Source: Mesorhizobium koreense (GTDB taxonomy: Bacteria; Pseudomonadota; Alphaproteobacteria; Rhizobiales; Rhizobiaceae). From it: a DNA stretch of 64,000 nucleotides. Under the pieces are notes generated by a model. The model was not told the DNA's origin. It worked only from the letters and a program-made list of their open reading frames with translations, and made no database searches. Below, piece by piece: positions 1 through 8,788 of this stretch. Numbering within the stretch: position 1 is the stretch's first letter; every line of letters starts with the position of its first letter. The DNA lies in contig NZ_CP134228.1 of the NCBI RefSeq assembly GCF_031656215.1, positions 3,677,001-3,741,000 on the forward strand, given 5' to 3'. The translations under genes and the position numbers were made by a program.

Positions 1-1678
1 GGTCGAAGCCGACATAGCCCGGAGGCGCGCCGATCAGCCGGCTCACCGTGTGCCGCTCCATATATTCCGACATGTCGAAGCGGATCAGTTCCACTCCGAG
101 CGAGGCGGCAAGCTGCTTGGCGACCTCGGTCTTGCCGACGCCGGTCGGGCCGGAGAACAGATAGCTGCCGATCGGCTTTTCCGGCTCGCGCAGGCCGGCC
201 CGGGCCAGCTTGATCGCGGAGGCAAGAGCGGAGATTGCCGTCTCCTGCCCGTAGACGACGCGCTTCAATTCTTCCTCCAGCGTCGCCAGCACCTTCTCGT
301 CGTCGGTCGTCACCGTCTTCGGCGGGATGCGCGCCATCGTGGCGATGGTCGCCTCGATCTCCTTGACGCTGATGGTCTTGCGACGGCGGGATTCGGGCAG
401 CAGCATCTGCGAGGCGCCCGTCTCGTCGATCACGTCGATCGCCTTGTCGGGCAGCTTCCGGTCGTTGATGTAACGTGCCGAAAGCTCGACCGCCGCCTTG
501 ATCGCCTCATTGGTGTAGCGGACCTTGTGGAAGTCCTCGTAATAGGGCTTCAGACCCTTCATGATGGCGATAGCGTCGTCCACCGAAGGCTCGTTCACGT
601 CGATCTTCTGGAAGCGCCGCACCAGTGCGCGGTCCTTCTCGAAGAATTGGCGGAACTCCTTGTACGTGGTCGAGCCGATGCAGCGGATCGCGCCGGACGA
701 CAGCGCCGGCTTCAAGAGGTTCGAAGCGTCCATCGCGCCGCCCGACGTGGCGCCGGCTCCGATCACCGTGTGGATCTCGTCGATGAACAGGACCGCACCC
801 GGATATTCTTCCAGTTCCTTGACGACCTGTTTCAGCCGCTCCTCGAAATCACCGCGATAGCGGGTTCCGGCAAGCAGCGTGCCCATGTCGAGCGCGAAGA
901 TTGTCGCGTTCATCAGGACGTCCGGCACGTCGCCCTCGACGACGCGCTTGGCAAGGCCTTCCGCGATGGCGGTCTTGCCGACGCCGGGATCGCCCACGTA
1001 AAGCGGGTTGTTCTTGGAGCGGCGGCATAGCACCTGGATGGTGCGGGCGATCTCGGATTCGCGGCCGATCAGCGGATCGATACGGCCAGCCCGCGCCTTG
1101 TCGTTCAGATTGATGCAGTAGGCGGTCAGCGCATCCTGTTGCTGCTTCTTCTTGCCGCCTTCTTCCGGTTCGCCGCCACCACCCGCTCCGGGCTGATCTT
1201 CCTCGGCTCCACGCGGCGGCCGCGAATCGCCCGCGCCCGGCCGCTTGGCGATGCCGTGCGAGATGTAGTTGACCGCGTCGTAACGGGTCATCTGCTGTTC
1301 CTGCAGGAAATAGGCGGCGTGGCTCTCGCGCTCGGCGAAGATGGCGACGAGCACGTTGGCGCCCGACACCTCCTCACGGCCGGACGATTGCACGTGGATG
1401 ACGGCACGCTGGATCACGCGCTGGAAGCCGGCGGTCGGCTTGGAATCCTCGTCATACCCCGTGACGAGATTGTCCAGTTCCGTGTCGATATAGGTGACGA
1501 GAACCTGCTTCAGTTCGTCGAGATCGACATTGCAGGCCCGCATGACGGCACCGGCGTCGGCATCGTCGATCAGGGCGAGCAGAAGATGTTCGAGCGTCGC
1601 GTATTCGTGGTGACGCTCATTCGCATAGGTGAGCGCTTGATGCAGCGCTCGTTCTAGGCCTTGGGAGAAAGCCGGCAT
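1..1678 (-). CDS. clpA: ATP-dependent Clp protease ATPase subunit ClpA (3' end cut by window)
   Basis: AAA+ unfoldase that feeds substrates, including N-degron proteins delivered by ClpS, into the ClpP chamber in the cytoplasm. About 559 residues are present. They show a Clp N-domain ([16 protein letters not shown] start), an acidic and glycine-rich linker, the first AAA domain with Walker [14 protein letters not shown] and Walker [10 protein letters not shown], and the start of the second AAA domain with Walker [12 protein letters not shown]. The C-terminal part lies off the left edge. The ATG at 1678 is 7 bases downstream of the clpS stop, so the two genes are almost certainly cotranscribed. 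The domain order and the ClpS neighbour distinguish it from ClpB. Confidence 0.95.
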   Translation of the reverse strand, partial: MPAFSQGLERALHQALTYANERHHEYATLEHLLLALIDDADAGAVMRACNVDLDELKQVLVTYIDTELDNLVTGYDEDSKPTAGFQRVIQRAVIHVQSSGREEVSGANVLVAIFAERESHAAYFLQEQQMTRYDAVNYISHGIAKRPGAGDSRPPRGAEEDQPGAGGGGEPEEGGKKKQQQDALTAYCINLNDKARAGRIDPLIGRESEIARTIQVLCRRSKNNPLYVGDPGVGKTAIAEGLAKRVVEGDVPDVLMNATIFALDMGTLLAGTRYRGDFEERLKQVVKELEEYPGAVLFIDEIHTVIGAGATSGGAMDASNLLKPALSSGAIRCIGSTTYKEFRQFFEKDRALVRRFQKIDVNEPSVDDAIAIMKGLKPYYEDFHKVRYTNEAIKAAVELSARYINDRKLPDKAIDVIDETGASQMLLPESRRRKTISVKEIEATIATMARIPPKTVTTDDEKVLATLEEELKRVVYGQETAISALASAIKLARAGLREPEKPIGSYLFSGPTGVGKTEVAKQLAASLGVELIRFDMSEYMERHTVSRLIGAPPGYVGFD

Positions 1679-1685
1679 TCATTCC

Positions 1686-2015
1686 TCACTTCTTCTCCAT
1701 CACGCATTGCAGCGGGTGCTGATGCTGACGGGCAAAGTCCATGACTTGCGTCACTTTGGTCTCGGCGACCTCGAATGTATATACCCCGCACTCTCCGACA
1801 CCGTGATTGTGAACATGCAGCATGATGCGGGTGGCGGCGTCGCGGTCTTTCTGGAAAAAACGCTCCAGTACGTGGACGACAAATTCCATCGGCGTGTAGT
1901 CGTCGTTCAGGATCAGTACGCGGTAAAGGCTCGGCTTCTTCGTTTTCTGCCTGGGCCGGGCAATGACAGCCGTACCACGCCCGGTGCCATTTCCTCGGTC
2001 CTGGCCCGCCTGCAT
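1686..2015 (-). CDS. clpS: ATP-dependent Clp protease adaptor ClpS
   Basis: Adaptor that binds N-end-rule substrates and docks on the ClpA N-domain. The 109-aa product has a disordered N-terminus followed by the ClpS core: [39 protein letters not shown] and a C-terminal [11 protein letters not shown]. It lies directly upstream of clpA. The frame stays open to 2114, but the extra 33 residues do not resemble the family, so I chose the ATG at 2015. No clear Shine-Dalgarno precedes it. An exact GGAAC-N16-CGTT match ends only 3 bases before this ATG, which raises the possibility of a leaderless transcript (see findings). Confidence 0.9.
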   Translation of the reverse strand: MQAGQDRGNGTGRGTAVIARPRQKTKKPSLYRVLILNDDYTPMEFVVHVLERFFQKDRDAATRIMLHVHNHGVGECGVYTFEVAETKVTQVMDFARQHQHPLQCVMEKK

Positions 2016-2018
2016 GGT

Positions 2019-2043
2019 AACGGCGCGACACCGCACTGGTTCC
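2019..2043 (-). promoter_or_regulatory. Sigma-EcfG-like promoter match abutting clpS
   Basis: On the minus strand GGAAC (2043-2039) is followed after exactly 16 bases by CGTT (2022-2019). This fits the alphaproteobacterial general-stress consensus. The -10 element ends 3 bases before the chosen clpS ATG, so it could work only if the message is leaderless. It may be a chance match. Confidence 0.3.
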
Positions 2044-2208
2044 CGGCCGATCGTCAATCGTTGCCTTCCTTTCGCCGAGCTTGATCGAGAGCCCGACATG
2101 TAGGTATCCATCACGTAATTTTAAGACCTTCTGGCGCGCTGACAATACGGTCTTCACAAGAGGCACCCGTATTTCGTCAGCCCCGGTTCCGTCAGCGATG
2201 CGGCGGGA

Positions 2209-2243
2209 AAACAAAAAACCCGGCCGCTATCGCGACCGGGTTC
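2209..2243 (-). terminator. Rho-independent terminator of the phasin gene
   Basis: Read on the minus strand, AACCCGGTCGC and GCGGCCGGGTT pair (one mismatch) around a short ATA loop and are followed by a T-rich run. It lies about 35 bases after the phasin stop codon. Confidence 0.85.
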
Positions 2244-2277
2244 ACGTGGACCTTTAGATGAAAGGCCGGTCGAAAGC

Positions 2278-2607
2278 CTATTTCGCCCTCGGCGCGATCT
2301 CTTCGAACGGCTTGTAGGCATCGCGTGCCAGTTCCGCGTAGAGATCGATCATCTTCGTGGCTTCGGCGATGAAACCTTCATATGCGCTCTTAGCGTAGCT
2401 CGATTGCACCTCGAAAGCCGCCTCGGGCGACTTCGCCGCGGCGAGCTTCTGGAACGCGGCGCTGCCGTCCTCGTAGCTTTTCTTGGTGTACTCGGTCGCG
2501 TCGAGCGCGATCGCCTGGATGCTCTTGGACCAAGAGGCAAAGCTCTTCAGACCGGAATCGATGAATTCCTTGCCGAGGGCGTCGGCCTCCTCGAATGTAT
2601 GCGTCAT
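2278..2607 (-). CDS. Phasin family protein
   Basis: Predicted granule-associated protein that coats polyhydroxyalkanoate inclusions. The 109-aa product is almost entirely amphipathic helix (SFASWSKSIQAIALDATEYT, SYAKSAYEGFIAEATKMIDL), has no signal peptide and ends KPFEEIAPRAK, a style typical of rhizobial phasin-2 proteins. The start at 2607 (MTHTFEEADALGK) is chosen because AAAGG lies 9 bases upstream and the longer frame gives unphasin-like sequence. It is transcribed divergently from the carboxypeptidase gene, has its own terminator, and has a TGC-rich inverted repeat upstream. A second phasin lies at 17455-17880. Confidence 0.8.
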   Translation of the reverse strand: MTHTFEEADALGKEFIDSGLKSFASWSKSIQAIALDATEYTKKSYEDGSAAFQKLAAAKSPEAAFEVQSSYAKSAYEGFIAEATKMIDLYAELARDAYKPFEEIAPRAK

Positions 2608-2651
2608 GCCATGAACCTTTCCATTCAACTGAAAGTCCGGAATTTTCGCGA

Positions 2652-2690
2652 TGCACAAAATGTAGATGCATTGCACAATTTGTCAATGCA
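2652..2690. promoter_or_regulatory. TGC-rich inverted and direct repeats upstream of phasin
   Basis: TGCATTG (2667-2673) and CAATGCA (2684-2690) form a perfect 7-bp inverted repeat, and TGCACAA occurs at 2652-2658 and 2672-2678. Regulators of polymer storage (PhaR/AniA) in alphaproteobacteria are known to bind TGC-rich sites at phasin promoters, so this is a plausible operator. The assignment is inference. Confidence 0.45.
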
Positions 2691-2889
2691 TCCGAGCCGG
2701 CGGCGCTCCCGGAGCCACAGGACCACCCGCCGTGATCGGCTCAAACGCGAAAGAATTTATGAACGTTACGGTTACCATAAACGGATTGGTAACGCCGCCT
2801 CCAATAGATTTCCCGCTCGATATCTCGTGGGCCTTTGGCGGCCCGAATGCGGTAACAAATCCAAGGGCAAGGCTGTGGGCAAGGTAGTA

Positions 2890-4218
2890 GTGGCTTCTGT
2901 GTTTGTGTCGAAATTCGCCTCGCTCACGGCAAAAGCAGTCATCCTCTCCTTCATCGTCGCGATGATGGCGTGGTCCGGCGTGGCCCAGGCATCGACGCGC
3001 CATGCGGCGATCGTCATCGACGCGAAGACGGGCCGGACGCTCTACGAATCGAACGCGGATGCTTTGCGCTATCCCGCGTCGTTGACCAAGATGATGACGC
3101 TCTATCTCACCTTCGAGGCGCTTCAGTCCGGCAGGATATCGAAATCGACGCCGGTGCCGTTCTCGGCCGAGGCCGCTTCCCAGCCGCCGACCAAGCTTGG
3201 CGTGAAGGCCGGCGGTGCGGTCACGGTCGAAACAGCCATCTACGCCCTGATAACGCGTTCGGCGAACGACGCGGCGACGGCGCTGGGCGAAATGCTCGGC
3301 GGCAGCACACGCAATTTCGCCCGCACCATGACCGCGACCGCGCATCGGCTCGGCATGACGCGCACGACCTTCAAGAACGCCAACGGACTACCGGACGATG
3401 AGCAGGTGACGACGGCGCACGACATAGCGCTGCTCGGCATCGCGCTTCGCGAACATTTCCCGCAATATTACGGCTATTTCGCCACGCGCTCCTTCCAATA
3501 CGGAAGGCACCGGATCAGGGGCCACAACCACCTTCTGGGGCGCATTGACGGCGTGGACGGCATCAAGACCGGCTACACGCACGCCTCCGGCTACAATCTG
3601 GCTACATCGGTGAAGCGCGACGGGCGCAGCATCGTGGCGGTCGTGTTGGGTGGCAAGACCAGCCGTTCCCGCGACGCGGAAATGGCCGAGTTGATCCGCA
3701 AATACATGCCGCGCGCCTCGCGCCGTGGCGATCCGGGCGACTACATCGCCTCGCGGCAGGAGGTGGCACCGGCAGCCGTAGCGGTTGCGCTCCCCCGCCA
3801 CGATGCGCCGACCCCCGACAAGCGGCCCGCGCGGGTAATCCCCGCGCCGGAGACGCAGGCACTCGCACTGGTTTCGGAAGCACCAGAGCCAGCCGCGCGG
3901 CCTGCTCTCAAGGTCGCCGAGGCCATCGCCAGCAAGGGCGTCGACCCGGTCAGCACTGCCTCCACGGCGCCGAGCGGCTGGGCGATCCAGATCGCCGCGA
4001 CCGACAGCGAAACGCAGGCCCGCGCCGTGCTCGACAAGGCGAGCAAAAAGGCGCCGACGGTGCTTGCAGACGCTTCGCCTTTCACTGCCGTCTACCAGAA
4101 GGGCGGCGACACCTATTACCGCGCGCGCTTCGGCGGCTTCTCGTCGAAGACGCAGGCATGGGACGCCTGCGGCGCACTGAAGAAGCGCAAGATTTCCTGC
4201 TACGCGGTGGAGCAATAG
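2890..4218 (+). CDS. D-alanyl-D-alanine carboxypeptidase (peptidase S11) with C-terminal SPOR domain
   Basis: Periplasmic penicillin-binding protein that trims the terminal D-Ala from peptidoglycan stem peptides. After a signal peptide ending around GVAQA, the S11 motifs appear in order: PASLTKMM (SxxK nucleophile), SANDAAT (SxN) and DGIKTGYT (KTG). A Pro/Ala-rich linker then leads to a C-terminal SPOR domain (about the last 80 residues, GWAIQIAATDSETQ...), which binds denuded glycan at division sites. The frame is open far upstream, but no ATG suits. GTG at 2890 has AAGG 5 bases upstream and gives a normal signal peptide; GTG at 2899 is an alternative. Product about 442 aa. Confidence 0.88.
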   Translation: MASVFVSKFASLTAKAVILSFIVAMMAWSGVAQASTRHAAIVIDAKTGRTLYESNADALRYPASLTKMMTLYLTFEALQSGRISKSTPVPFSAEAASQPPTKLGVKAGGAVTVETAIYALITRSANDAATALGEMLGGSTRNFARTMTATAHRLGMTRTTFKNANGLPDDEQVTTAHDIALLGIALREHFPQYYGYFATRSFQYGRHRIRGHNHLLGRIDGVDGIKTGYTHASGYNLATSVKRDGRSIVAVVLGGKTSRSRDAEMAELIRKYMPRASRRGDPGDYIASRQEVAPAAVAVALPRHDAPTPDKRPARVIPAPETQALALVSEAPEPAARPALKVAEAIASKGVDPVSTASTAPSGWAIQIAATDSETQARAVLDKASKKAPTVLADASPFTAVYQKGGDTYYRARFGGFSSKTQAWDACGALKKRKISCYAVEQ

Positions 4219-4280
4219 CCGGCGCAATGTGACTTCGGGTGGGGCATACCCTGAATAGTGTCGAGTAGAGGGGGAACGCC

Positions 4281-4589
4281 GTGATAACGGGAGAACAAGA
4301 CGCCGCCGGGATCGTCGATCCGCGTCCGCAATCGCGATCTACAATTCACCCGCAGGGGCGCGGCCTCGGCTTCAGCACGTTGCGGCAGGCGGCGACGCGG
4401 CTTGCGGACTTCCGCAGCCCGGGGAACAGGTTCAAGACCCGCGACCTGGTCGCCTTGCTGCTCAGCCACGGCGCACGGTCATGGCGTGCCTCGCAGCCGG
4501 CGGCACGGGTACGTGTCAGGGTTTTCGCGCCCGACGGACACCCCGCCGTGCGCATCGACCTCGATGCGCCCGAGATCACCGCCAGGTAA
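4281..4589 (+). CDS. Small conserved hypothetical protein
   Basis: A 102-residue basic protein starting at GTG 4281, with an excellent GAGGGGG Shine-Dalgarno 6 bases upstream, which is the main reason to believe it is translated. I see no signal peptide, membrane segment or known catalytic motif. The centre (GLGFSTLRQAATRLADF) looks helical and the C-terminus (VRVRVFAPDGHPAVRIDLD) looks like beta strands. It lies in a convergent pocket between the carboxypeptidase and the DUF1489 gene, 62 bases after the former. Function unknown. Confidence 0.5.
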   Translation: MITGEQDAAGIVDPRPQSRSTIHPQGRGLGFSTLRQAATRLADFRSPGNRFKTRDLVALLLSHGARSWRASQPAARVRVRVFAPDGHPAVRIDLDAPEITAR

Positions 4590-4596
4590 AAGTGGC

Positions 4597-5034
4597 CTAA
4601 AGCAGCCCCAATTCCGCAAGTTCGCGCCGCAAATTCTGCGGCAGCGCGAACCATCCTTCGCGCTCTTCCCGCGCATCCACGGGCGCTTCCGACTGCTTCA
4701 GATAGCGCCAGCCCTGGAAAGCGCGGCGCGGCTGCCATTCGGTGCGCACGACCTTTGGCTCGAGGACCAAGTGACAGCGGCCGATGCCGTCCTTGTCGGT
4801 GAATGGCCGAATCTCGGTAATCCGCTGCCGACACTGGACGTTGCCCTTGATCACCCAATAGAGCGACCCGCCTGAGGTGATCTCCTCCACCCGCTTCGGC
4901 ACCATGCGGGTGGTATGGAAATGCTCCGGCTTCTCGCCCGCACGGCGCTTCTCCTCGAGGCGGAAACCGATCCATTCCTCGAGGTCTTCGACGCTGTCGC
5001 AGCCGACGCACAATTTGAGGATATTGAGAGGCAT
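4597..5034 (-). CDS. DUF1489 family protein
   Basis: A 145-aa cytoplasmic protein of a family widespread in Hyphomicrobiales and without known function. Recognisable features are the N-terminal MPLNILKLCVGCDSVEDLEE, the central FHTTRMVPKRVEEI and GSLYWVIKGNVQCRQRI, and the C-terminal WFALPQNLRRELAELGLL. The length is normal for the family and ATG at 5034 fits homologous starts. Two Cys residues in CVGC could bind metal, but this is speculation. The 3' end is 7 bases from the convergent 102-aa gene. No signal peptide or membrane span is seen. Confidence 0.8.
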   Translation of the reverse strand: MPLNILKLCVGCDSVEDLEEWIGFRLEEKRRAGEKPEHFHTTRMVPKRVEEITSGGSLYWVIKGNVQCRQRITEIRPFTDKDGIGRCHLVLEPKVVRTEWQPRRAFQGWRYLKQSEAPVDAREEREGWFALPQNLRRELAELGLL

Positions 5035-5204
5035 GGCCTATGGTTTAGCGGCCGGCGTGCGGAGGTCAAGCGCCGGCCGACGCATCTCCACAAGGACGCG
5101 GCCTCTCCTGCCGCCGCAACCTTTCCCGCTACCGAGCATTAAAGAAGCTGCTAGATTCAGTAACGGTCGGGGCGATTCTTGGAAATCCGGAAAGGTCCAA
5201 GCTC

Positions 5205-5537
5205 ATGTTGAAATATATTGCCGCAGCGATATTGGCATCTTCCCTTGTCGTTTCGACAGCCTTTGCCGCATCAAACGACTATTCGCGACGGCATGACAGC
5301 CGCAACCACCAACAGAGCGAGGTTCACAAGACCCCGGACCGCTATCACAGGGATCGCCGTGACTCCCATTCGCACAGGGATCGCCATGGGGATCGGTACG
5401 ATCGGTATCATTCGCGCTACAGGCCGGGAGAGCGCTACCGCTCGGCTCCACATGGCTGGCATCGCTATCACAAGCGCCCGCGCGACTGGCACAACCGCGG
5501 CTGCATCGTCGTCGGACCGATGTGGTTCTGCCCATAA
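5205..5537 (+). CDS. Small secreted His/Arg-rich protein
   Basis: The 110-aa product has a clear signal peptide (MLKYIAAAILASSLVVSTAFA) and then a very polar region rich in His, Arg, Asp and Tyr (RDRRDSHSHRDRHGDRYDRY). It ends in a structured tail RGCIVVGPMWFCP with two cysteines that could form a disulfide. Proteins with this tail are common small periplasmic proteins in rhizobia. Histidine clusters suggest metal or polyanion binding, but there is no direct evidence. GGAAAGG precedes the ATG at suitable distance. It stands alone between two minus-strand genes. Confidence 0.65.
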   Translation: MLKYIAAAILASSLVVSTAFAASNDYSRRHDSRNHQQSEVHKTPDRYHRDRRDSHSHRDRHGDRYDRYHSRYRPGERYRSAPHGWHRYHKRPRDWHNRGCIVVGPMWFCP

Positions 5538-5614
5538 GCCATACGAAAGAGCGGCACGCGCGACATCCGTGCCCGCTATCGTCATCCGGCCGCGCCTCGC
5601 GGCCGGATTCTTGC

Positions 5615-7015
5615 TCAGCACTCCACGACGTTGACGGCCAACCCGCCCTGGCTGGTCTCCTTGTAGCGCTCGTTCATGTCGTGGCCGGTCTGGCGCATGG
5701 TTTCGACCGCCGCATCGAGCGGCACGAAATGCTGCCCGTCGCCCTTGATCGCCAAAGATGCCGCCGTCACAGCCTTCACGGCGCCGAGCGCGTTACGCTC
5801 GATGCAGGGCACCTGCACCAGCCCGCCGACCGGATCGCAAGTCATGCCCAGATGGTGTTCGAGCGCGATCTCGGCGGCGTTCTCGACCTGCTCGGGCGTG
5901 CCGCCCATCACCGCGCATAGTCCCGCGGCGGCCATAGCCGAGGCCGAGCCGACCTCGCCCTGGCAGCCGACTTCCGCGCCGGAGATCGAGGCGTTGTGCT
6001 TGATGATGCCGCCGATCGCCGCCGCCGTCAGCAGGAAGTCACGCGTGCCGTGCGGGTCGGCATCGACATGGAACCGGCGCCAATAGCGCATCACCGCCGG
6101 CACCACGCCGGCAGCACCATTGGTCGGCGCGGTCACCACGCGTCCGCCGGCGGCGTTCTCCTCATTCACCGCCATCGCATAGACGGAGAGCCAGTCGTTC
6201 GCCATCAGCGGGTTGGGCCGATTCTGCCGCCAATCCTCCTCCATGCGCTCGTTGAGCTTTTTGGCGCGGCGGCGCACCTTCAGCCCGCCCGGCATGATCC
6301 CTTCCTGCGACAGGCCGCGGTCGATACAGGCGCTCATGGCGCCCCAGACGCGGTCGAGCCCGGCATCGAGTTCGGCACGGCTCATGCGGGTTTCCTCGTT
6401 CGCCCGCTTCATGTCGGAGATCGAAAGCCCGCTCGCCTTGGCCATTTCGAGCATCTGCCGCGCGCTGCCGAAGGGATAGGGCACGCCCCTCTCCTCCGGC
6501 TTCTGGCTGTCGGCCTTCATGCGCTGCAATTCCTCGGCGGAAACCACGAAACCGCCGCCGATGGAATAGTAGATCCGGCGCAGCAGAAGCCGATCATCGC
6601 GATCGTAGGCAGAAAAGACCATGCCGTTGGCATGACCCGGCAGCGGATGCTTACGGTCGAGTTCGAGATCCTTTTGCGGATCGAAGCGGTATCCGGGATG
6701 GCCGGGCGGCTCGATACGTTTTTCGGTGGCGATCTTCTCCAGGATCGCATCGGAGGCGTCCGGATCGACGGTAAGCGGCGTCTGGCCCGTCAATCCCAGG
6801 ATCACCGCGCGATCGGTGCCGTGGCCGATACCGGTGAATGCAAGCGAGCCGTGCAGGCTGACAGCGATCCGATCGACCACCGTGCCGACCGGCCTCGGCC
6901 AGTCGTCACCGGCAAGTTCGTCGAGAAAACGGACGGCGGCCGTCATCGGCCCCATCGTGTGCGAACTCGACGGGCCGATGCCGATCTTGAAGAGGTCGAA
7001 GACGGAGAGAAACAT
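5615..7015 (-). CDS. sdaA: L-serine ammonia-lyase (iron-sulfur dependent, single chain)
   Basis: Converts L-serine to pyruvate and ammonia in the cytoplasm with a [4Fe-4S] cluster. The 466-aa product has the fused beta-alpha arrangement. The N-terminus [20 protein letters not shown] carries the Ser/His substrate motif, and cysteine-bearing motifs [20 protein letters not shown] and [19 protein letters not shown] lie in the C-terminal half. The ATG at 7015 matches the family start and has GGAA upstream; the frame extends 9 codons further without support. It appears monocistronic. Confidence is high because every family motif and the length agree. Confidence 0.95.
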   Translation of the reverse strand: MFLSVFDLFKIGIGPSSSHTMGPMTAAVRFLDELAGDDWPRPVGTVVDRIAVSLHGSLAFTGIGHGTDRAVILGLTGQTPLTVDPDASDAILEKIATEKRIEPPGHPGYRFDPQKDLELDRKHPLPGHANGMVFSAYDRDDRLLLRRIYYSIGGGFVVSAEELQRMKADSQKPEERGVPYPFGSARQMLEMAKASGLSISDMKRANEETRMSRAELDAGLDRVWGAMSACIDRGLSQEGIMPGGLKVRRRAKKLNERMEEDWRQNRPNPLMANDWLSVYAMAVNEENAAGGRVVTAPTNGAAGVVPAVMRYWRRFHVDADPHGTRDFLLTAAAIGGIIKHNASISGAEVGCQGEVGSASAMAAAGLCAVMGGTPEQVENAAEIALEHHLGMTCDPVGGLVQVPCIERNALGAVKAVTAASLAIKGDGQHFVPLDAAVETMRQTGHDMNERYKETSQGGLAVNVVEC

Positions 7016-7150
7016 TTCCGGGATTCCGCGAAAACTCGCCAATCTATCTTCTATCTTTCCTTCGACGTCTCGAGGCTCGATATCCGCCGACTTCCGCTAT
7101 CGCACGCACGACATGGCCTTATGTCGTACCCCTTTTCTCCGACCGCAAGC

Positions 7151-7948
7151 TTATCCTGGCGCCGGAAAGAGACTGTCGATCTTGCCGGAGAGGCGATAGG
7201 CGGCGAGGCCGGCCCATTCGCGGATGGCGAGCGTCATGTTCTGCAGGCAATCAATTGCGTTGTCACGCGCAAACGAAAGCCGCTCGTTTCCCGCCGTGCG
7301 GTAATCGGTCGGCCATGCGACGATATCGAAACCGGCCTTGCGGAAGAGCGCCATGGCGCGAGGCATATGGAAGGCCGACGTCACCAGAAGCCATGTCTCG
7401 CCCGGCTTCGGTTTCACCAGATCACGGGTGAAGACGGCATTCTCATAGGTATTGCGCGAGTGCGTCTCCAGCCTTAGACGCTCGCGCGCGATCCCGAGCG
7501 CTTCGAGAAGCCGCGGCGCGGTCACCGCATCGCCCTCGCCGGCCAGCACCAGCGAACCATTGCCACCGGTGACGACGATTTCCGCATCCTTGTATCGGCG
7601 CGCAAGGATCGCCGCTTCCACGATGCGGTCGGCGCTGTTGTTCAATTCGTAGCCATGGCGCACAAGGTTGATGCCACCTTCAAAGAAACCGCCGAGGACA
7701 ATGATTCCCTTCACTTCTTCAGGCTGCGCGGCGGGCCGGCTGAACCGGTCCTCCAGCGGTTCGAGCAGTACCGAACCGGTGCTGGTCCAGACCGAAACGA
7801 CGAGGATGAGAAGCGCCAGCGCCGGGAACAGGACCGACAATCGCCTGAGCCTAAGCAGCGATGCCGTAAGCCCCAACAGCAGCAAAAGGGCAATGAGGTT
7901 CAGCGGCTGGATAATGAAGCCGACAATCTTCGAGGCGACAAAGAACAT
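7151..7948 (-). CDS. YdcF family (DUF218) membrane protein
   Basis: A 265-aa protein with two N-terminal hydrophobic segments (roughly residues 3-29 and 40-60), followed by a DUF218/YdcF domain: GIIVLGGFFEGG, RRYKDAEIVVTGGNG, ETHSRNTYENAVFTRDL and LLVTSAFHMPRAMALFRKAGF. The family includes ElyC, implicated in envelope biogenesis, so a cell-envelope role is likely but not shown. GGGAG lies 6 bases before ATG 7948 and fixes the start. It lies 136 bases downstream of sdaA on the same strand, with a likely promoter of its own. Confidence 0.85.
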   Translation of the reverse strand: MFFVASKIVGFIIQPLNLIALLLLLGLTASLLRLRRLSVLFPALALLILVVSVWTSTGSVLLEPLEDRFSRPAAQPEEVKGIIVLGGFFEGGINLVRHGYELNNSADRIVEAAILARRYKDAEIVVTGGNGSLVLAGEGDAVTAPRLLEALGIARERLRLETHSRNTYENAVFTRDLVKPKPGETWLLVTSAFHMPRAMALFRKAGFDIVAWPTDYRTAGNERLSFARDNAIDCLQNMTLAIREWAGLAAYRLSGKIDSLFPAPG

Positions 7949-8788
7949 GCTATCTCCCGGCAACCTCAACGCCACCCTGGATCATACTGGATGATTCGCA
8001 GGCTCGGGGCGACGGGATGGCGGGCGGGCATCCGTGGTTTTGAAAGCCATCAAAGCCGTCGTTCATGTGGACATCCTTCTTCGTCCTCCGCCCTTCGCAT
8101 CCGTCATCCACACGCTCCGCCCCCGCCACGCTGCCTGTCGGCCCTGGCCATTGTTCAGTCGGGAAGCGGGGCGCGCGGCCGTGCCTTCCGAATTGACATA
8201 GGTGGCGCGAACCTCGCGCCCCGCCGGCGATTTCTGTTCCCGCCTGTTCCGCTGCTCCCCGAGCCTCACCCTGAACCTGCCGAAGGGTAGTCACTCCGAA
8301 CAGGTTCAGCGCTCGTCCCGGGGTCTGTGTACCTTCTACCGGCACGCAGGAGTCATAGTGCCCCCAGGGGAACCTCCAGGCGGAACCTCCCCGGCCATGA
8401 TGCCACGTCAGCATCACGGCGGAGGCGCCGGCTCCTCTCCACGCAATCACCGTCATGATCGGTGTTCCCGATGGGAGGAACTGACAGGGAGTATGGATGA
8501 AGGGCAGAGGGCGTGGAGAAAGGGAGGCGAAGAAAATATGGAAAGGCAGCGATATGAACGGGTTGGGAAACAAACGGGCGCAGGTTTATCCACGTTTCGG
8601 CGACTGCCCCCTTCCTCCGTCATTCCCGATCTCGTGAGCGACTGTGGAGCGGAGAGTGTCGGGAATGGCGGCGTTTTCATCGACCCTTCCGACAATCGCC
8701 GGAGATGGGGGAGCCCCGATGAGGCAAAGCCGAACCGTCGGGCGAACCTGGTGAAGGGTGATCGCTAAGATGACAACGCCGGGAGCGC
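7949..8788. other. 840-bp gap with palindromic repeats, no convincing gene
   Basis: Open frames here lack ribosome binding sites and have low-complexity or Arg/Pro-rich translations. The stretch holds an element related to the rhizobial CCCTGA...GAAGGGTAG repeat (about 8262-8290) and a palindrome at 8621-8667. Confidence 0.6.
8621..8667. repeat. REP-like palindrome
   Basis: CATTCCCGA (8621-8629) and TCGGGAATG (8659-8667) form perfect 9-bp arms around a 29-base centre that is itself partly self-complementary. This looks like a dispersed intergenic repeat of rhizobial chromosomes. Confidence 0.6.

Noticed and set aside
7950-8573. 207-aa open frame in the gap upstream of the YdcF-like gene
   Set aside because: Low-complexity translation, no ribosome binding site, and it contains dispersed repeat sequence.
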